Below, piece by piece: positions 12,722 through 13,823 of a stretch of DNA of 13,823 nt. Position 1 is the first letter of the stretch. Each line of letters opens with the position of its first letter. Source of the DNA: Dehalococcoidia bacterium. GTDB taxonomy: Bacteria; Chloroflexota; Dehalococcoidia; GIF9; AB-539-J10. The notes beneath the pieces are model-generated. The model saw only the letters and a list, made by a program, of their open reading frames with translations. It made no database searches and had not been told where the DNA came from. The stretch is from contig JAGMBH010000041.1 of the NCBI GenBank assembly GCA_023129815.1, forward strand, positions 1-13,823, given 5' to 3'. The translations under genes were made by a program, and so were the position numbers.

Positions 12722-13453
12722 TCATAACCTCCCCAATATATTCCTTTCTTTATCCGGCGGAGGCATATATGTTTTTTTGCTCTGCTTCAAACCGAGGGCT
12801 ATTAGCATCTCGAGATATTTTACCGCGACTGCCACGGGATATATTACCGGGACTCCATAACCTTTCTTCTTCAGGGCGTCCGATAAATCATCTGCTACCC
12901 CAAGCATCCCTGTGCACCCTAAGACGATAGCATGCGCACCATCCTCCGCTATTGCCTTTATTGACTCGTCAACCAAAGCGCTTGTCAGCTTTTTGACATC
13001 CGTTAGATCAAGAACTGGTATGTTAATAAATCTTACAGATGCCAGCTTGCTGCCCAATCCAATTTCCATAACCTTATTTTCGAAAACTGTCAATGCGTTC
13101 TCCAATACGGTTACAATAGAGAATCTGTGTGCCAAATCCGCAGCACAAAGTATGGATATACTGCCAGGCCCTACCACCGGGATATCAAGTTTTTCTCTCA
13201 GTGCATCCAGGGCAGGATCACACATACAGTCTGTAATTACCCCATCGAAACCATCGGACTGGGCCTTCTCTGCCACCTTTATGATTCCGGGAGCAACCAG
13301 CATTTCATCATAGCTCGATTCTATCGATGCCGTCCCATATTCGATAGCTTCAACATCAATTTCTGTGCCTTTGGAGGCAAACTTTTCTACCTCTTCCCGA
13401 GTGGGTGCTACAAATTCTTTTGTCGTTACCGGCACTATTACCTTAATTTTCAT
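12722..13453 (-). CDS. Hydantoin/Asp-Glu racemase family protein
   Basis: A 243-residue cofactor-independent racemase. The two catalytic cysteines are placed as in hydantoin racemases (HyuE): Cys76 in TDCMCDP and Cys180 in LGCTGM. Glycine-rich VVGPGSIS (93-100) is also typical. The family inverts 5-substituted hydantoins or related amino acid derivatives in the cytoplasm. The ATG has AGGA at seven-base spacing. It follows a DUF917 protein and precedes an NCS1 permease, a layout seen in hydantoin or allantoin utilisation clusters. Asp/Glu racemase or maleate isomerase activity is less likely but not excluded. Confidence 0.85.
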   Translation of the reverse strand: MKIKVIVPVTTKEFVAPTREEVEKFASKGTEIDVEAIEYGTASIESSYDEMLVAPGIIKVAEKAQSDGFDGVITDCMCDPALDALREKLDIPVVGPGSISILCAADLAHRFSIVTVLENALTVFENKVMEIGLGSKLASVRFINIPVLDLTDVKKLTSALVDESIKAIAEDGAHAIVLGCTGMLGVADDLSDALKKKGYGVPVIYPVAVAVKYLEMLIALGLKQSKKTYMPPPDKERNILGRL

Positions 13454-13562
13454 GCTGATTTCCTGTTTGCTTGCTCTCCTGTTATCTTTTCACCTCAAAT
13501 TCGTACTTCAACTCCCTGGTAGAGAACAAGATATAAGAGGGAACTTCATGCAGTTTTCCTCA

Positions 13563-13823
13563 TTACCCTACCGGAACATACCCACCTTTATATCCGATAC
13601 TTTCAAGGACATGCTTAAATACTTTGAAGCCTTCAGGCGTCCTCCACTTCTCGTGGGCTTTTTTCCCTATTACTGCTACATCCATTCCTTCCGCTACGTC
13701 CGCATTTGTAAGAGGTTCTCCATCTGTTCTCAACCAACAGATAGAGTCAGGCACTGTTACCAGTGGCTTGTCCTTTCTCCATGCCATCATATTCTCGTTT
13801 TTGTAGTCCACAATGATGTCTTC
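13563..13823 (-). CDS. DUF917/S-methyl thiohydantoin desulfurase family, C-terminal part (runs off the window)
   Basis: The frame stays open to the window edge (Glu-Asp-Ile-Ile-Val-Asp-Tyr upstream of the GTG at 13811), so this is the C-terminus of a longer protein and the GTG is not its start. The pattern VDYKNENMMAW, VPDSICWLRTDGEPLT, GMDVAVIGKKAHEKWRTPEGFKVF resembles the C-terminal domain of DUF917 proteins (COG3535), usually about 360 residues, often encoded beside hydantoinases. One described activity of the group is S-methyl thiohydantoin desulfuration. With the racemase and permease it supports a hydantoin-related operon. The family call rests on 86 residues. Confidence 0.75.
   Translation of the reverse strand, partial: EDIIVDYKNENMMAWRKDKPLVTVPDSICWLRTDGEPLTNADVAEGMDVAVIGKKAHEKWRTPEGFKVFKHVLESIGYKGGYVPVG

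Noticed and set aside
12912..13313. 133-codon open frame on the plus strand
   Set aside because: It lies opposite the racemase gene with its catalytic cysteines and has no recognisable domain or start context.

Overview
The window is a stretch of bacterial chromosome of roughly 45% GC in which every supported gene lies on the minus strand, so transcription runs from position 13823 towards 1. The T-box leader, strong Shine-Dalgarno sites, TTGACA/TATAAT-type promoters, lipoprotein signal peptides and gene content fit a Bacillota or Chloroflexota (possibly Dehalococcoidia-like) bacterium. This assignment is inference; no rRNA, tRNA or marker gene here settles it. No CRISPR array, insertion sequence, rRNA or tRNA was seen.

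In transcription order, the upstream block (13823 to 8954) looks like a catabolic or uptake operon. It holds the C-terminus of a DUF917/S-methyl thiohydantoin desulfurase-type protein, a hydantoin/Asp-Glu racemase with both catalytic cysteines, an NCS1 (CodB/Mhp1-type) permease, a four-helix membrane protein, a nitroreductase-fold protein, a small DUF6092-like protein and an M29-type aminopeptidase relative. Gaps are short and one gene pair overlaps, so the genes are probably co-transcribed. The theme is uptake and breakdown of hydantoin-, pyrimidine- or peptide-derived nitrogen compounds.

The middle block (8953 to 951) is the most interesting part and appears to be a tryptophan-uptake regulon laid out as four tandem transcription units. 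Unit C is a TrpX-like substrate-binding lipoprotein plus a HisC/CobD-like aminotransferase. Unit A is a second TrpX-like lipoprotein behind a T-box riboswitch whose specifier codon reads UGG (Trp) and whose UGGC bulge matches the G discriminator expected of tRNA-Trp. Unit B is the TrpY-like permease and TrpZ-like ATPase with their own promoter. Unit D is a sodium-coupled NSS symporter with an overlapping 37-residue MetS-type small subunit. Each unit has a recognisable -35/-10 promoter. Each leader also carries the same small device: a UGG codon placed exactly at the 5' foot of a GC-rich hairpin. In B and C it is preceded by a near-identical stretch encoding Phe-Ile-Phe-(Thr/Ser)-Trp. In A and B the UGG lies in a short ORF with a strong Shine-Dalgarno site. 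This repeated leader looks like a tryptophan-responsive attenuator or arrest-peptide element, and in unit A it is stacked behind a Trp T-box.

The downstream end (663 to 1) holds acyl carrier protein (acpP) and the N-terminal part of a FabF-type ketoacyl synthase. They sit behind a leader with a perfect 18-bp inverted repeat that can refold into alternative hairpins.
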